From an uncultured bacterium (lineage in GTDB: Bacteria > Verrucomicrobiota > Lentisphaeria > Victivallales > Victivallaceae): a stretch of DNA of 5,571 nt. The DNA is taken from assembly GCA_949286445.1 (NCBI GenBank), contig CASECL010000128.1:1-5571 (forward strand), in the 5' to 3' direction. The number at the start of each line of letters is the position of its first letter. Positions within the stretch are counted from its first letter, which is position 1. Under the pieces are notes generated by a model, which saw nothing but the letters and a program-made list of their open reading frames with translations, was not told where the DNA came from and did not search any database. Position numbers and translations under genes: made by a program. Shown piece by piece: positions 5,203-5,571 of this stretch.

Positions 5203-5571
5203 TTACTGATTTCTGCTGGTCAGATATTCCAGCAGTGAACGCAGCAGTTCCCGGCAGCGGCACGGGGGGAAGAAGTCCAGTTTTTCCAGCGCAGAAGCAG
5301 TGTATTTTTCTGCCAGCTCCAGCGTTTTATCTGCGGCTCCGCCGGTATTGAGCAATTTCCGGGCAAGATCGATATCTGAGTCAGAATAATTTTCCCTGCC
5401 GCAGAGTGCGAGCAATTTCTGCCGTTCCGTCTCACTGCCGGAACGGCGCAGGGCTTCGCAGAAAAGGTAAGTCGGTTTACGTTCCCTGAGGTCTCCGCAG
5501 ATGGCTTTGCCGAGCTTGCTGTAATTTCCGTAAATACCCAGATAATCATCCCGCAGCTGAAACGCCACACC
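5203..5571 (-). CDS. Polyprenyl diphosphate synthase, C-terminal part (N-terminus beyond window edge)
   Basis: The visible 122 residues begin with GVAFQLRDDYLGIYG and continue with LGKAICGDLRERKPTYL. This is the second aspartate-rich region (FQxxDDxL) and following GK-x-GDL-x-x-K-x-T segment of all-alpha trans-prenyl transferases such as geranylgeranyl or farnesyl diphosphate synthases. The two aspartates bind Mg2+ and the diphosphate of the allylic substrate, and the lysines contact diphosphate. These cytoplasmic enzymes extend isoprenoid chains from IPP. The rest is helical and ends at TAA 5203-5205 after a normal-length tail. The form DDYLGxxG rather than DDxLDxxG is common in short-chain GGPP-type enzymes, but chain length is set by the first aspartate motif, which lies outside. 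GTG at 5568 is an internal valine codon, not the start. No terminator is visible after the gene, so some read-through into the next operon is possible. Confidence 0.9.
   Translation of the reverse strand, partial: GVAFQLRDDYLGIYGNYSKLGKAICGDLRERKPTYLFCEALRRSGSETERQKLLALCGRENYSDSDIDLARKLLNTGGAADKTLELAEKYTASALEKLDFFPPCRCRELLRSLLEYLTSRNQ

Overview
The window looks like part of a chromosome from an anaerobic bacterium of roughly balanced GC content. All genes I can support lie on the minus strand, so transcription runs from the right edge to the left edge. The anaerobic inference rests on an oxygen-sensitive type of enzyme, an ATP-driven [4Fe-4S] activase fused to a 2-hydroxyacyl-CoA dehydratase-like domain. 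The diaminopimelate decarboxylase resembles the variant I associate with Bacteroidota and neighbouring phyla. The general style (CCGG-rich DNA, lysA beside tsaB, an unfamiliar membrane protein) would also suit the Lentisphaerota/Verrucomicrobiota side of the tree. I cannot fix the phylum from sequence alone.

Layout in transcription order (right to left). (1) 5203-5571: the C-terminal end of a polyprenyl diphosphate synthase, cut by the window edge. (2) 5096-5202: a 107-base intergenic region with a good sigma-70-type promoter (TTGAAA, 17 bases, TATATT). A perfect inverted repeat (ACCGT-AAA-ACGGT on the minus strand) sits in its spacer and is a likely operator. (3) 3002-5095: the 697-residue activase/dehydratase-like fusion. 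(4) 2659-3009: a small single-domain cupin whose start overlaps the fusion gene's stop by 8 bases. (5) 1421-2635: lysA. (6) 778-1419: tsaB, one base after the lysA stop. (7) 1-711: a membrane-anchored protein of unknown function, cut by the left edge.

Genes 3 to 7 are close (gaps of -8, 23, 1 and 66 bases) and probably form one operon driven from the promoter near 5150. The operon joins two housekeeping functions to a redox module. LysA makes lysine from meso-diaminopimelate, and TsaB is a partner in tRNA t6A synthesis. The redox module is the fused activase/dehydratase plus the cupin, whose substrate I cannot identify.

The most unusual element is the fusion protein. It keeps the ATPase motifs and both cluster-ligand cysteines of the 2-hydroxyacyl-CoA dehydratase activators (HgdC type). 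It adds a CX3CX2CX2C cysteine group near the N-terminus. It continues into a dehydratase-subunit-like domain that seems to keep three cysteines, enough for one [4Fe-4S] cluster. No second dehydratase subunit, CoA-transferase or ligase is visible in the window. No RNA genes, insertion sequences, CRISPR arrays or convincing intrinsic terminators were seen, and no gene-free stretch exceeds 107 bases.
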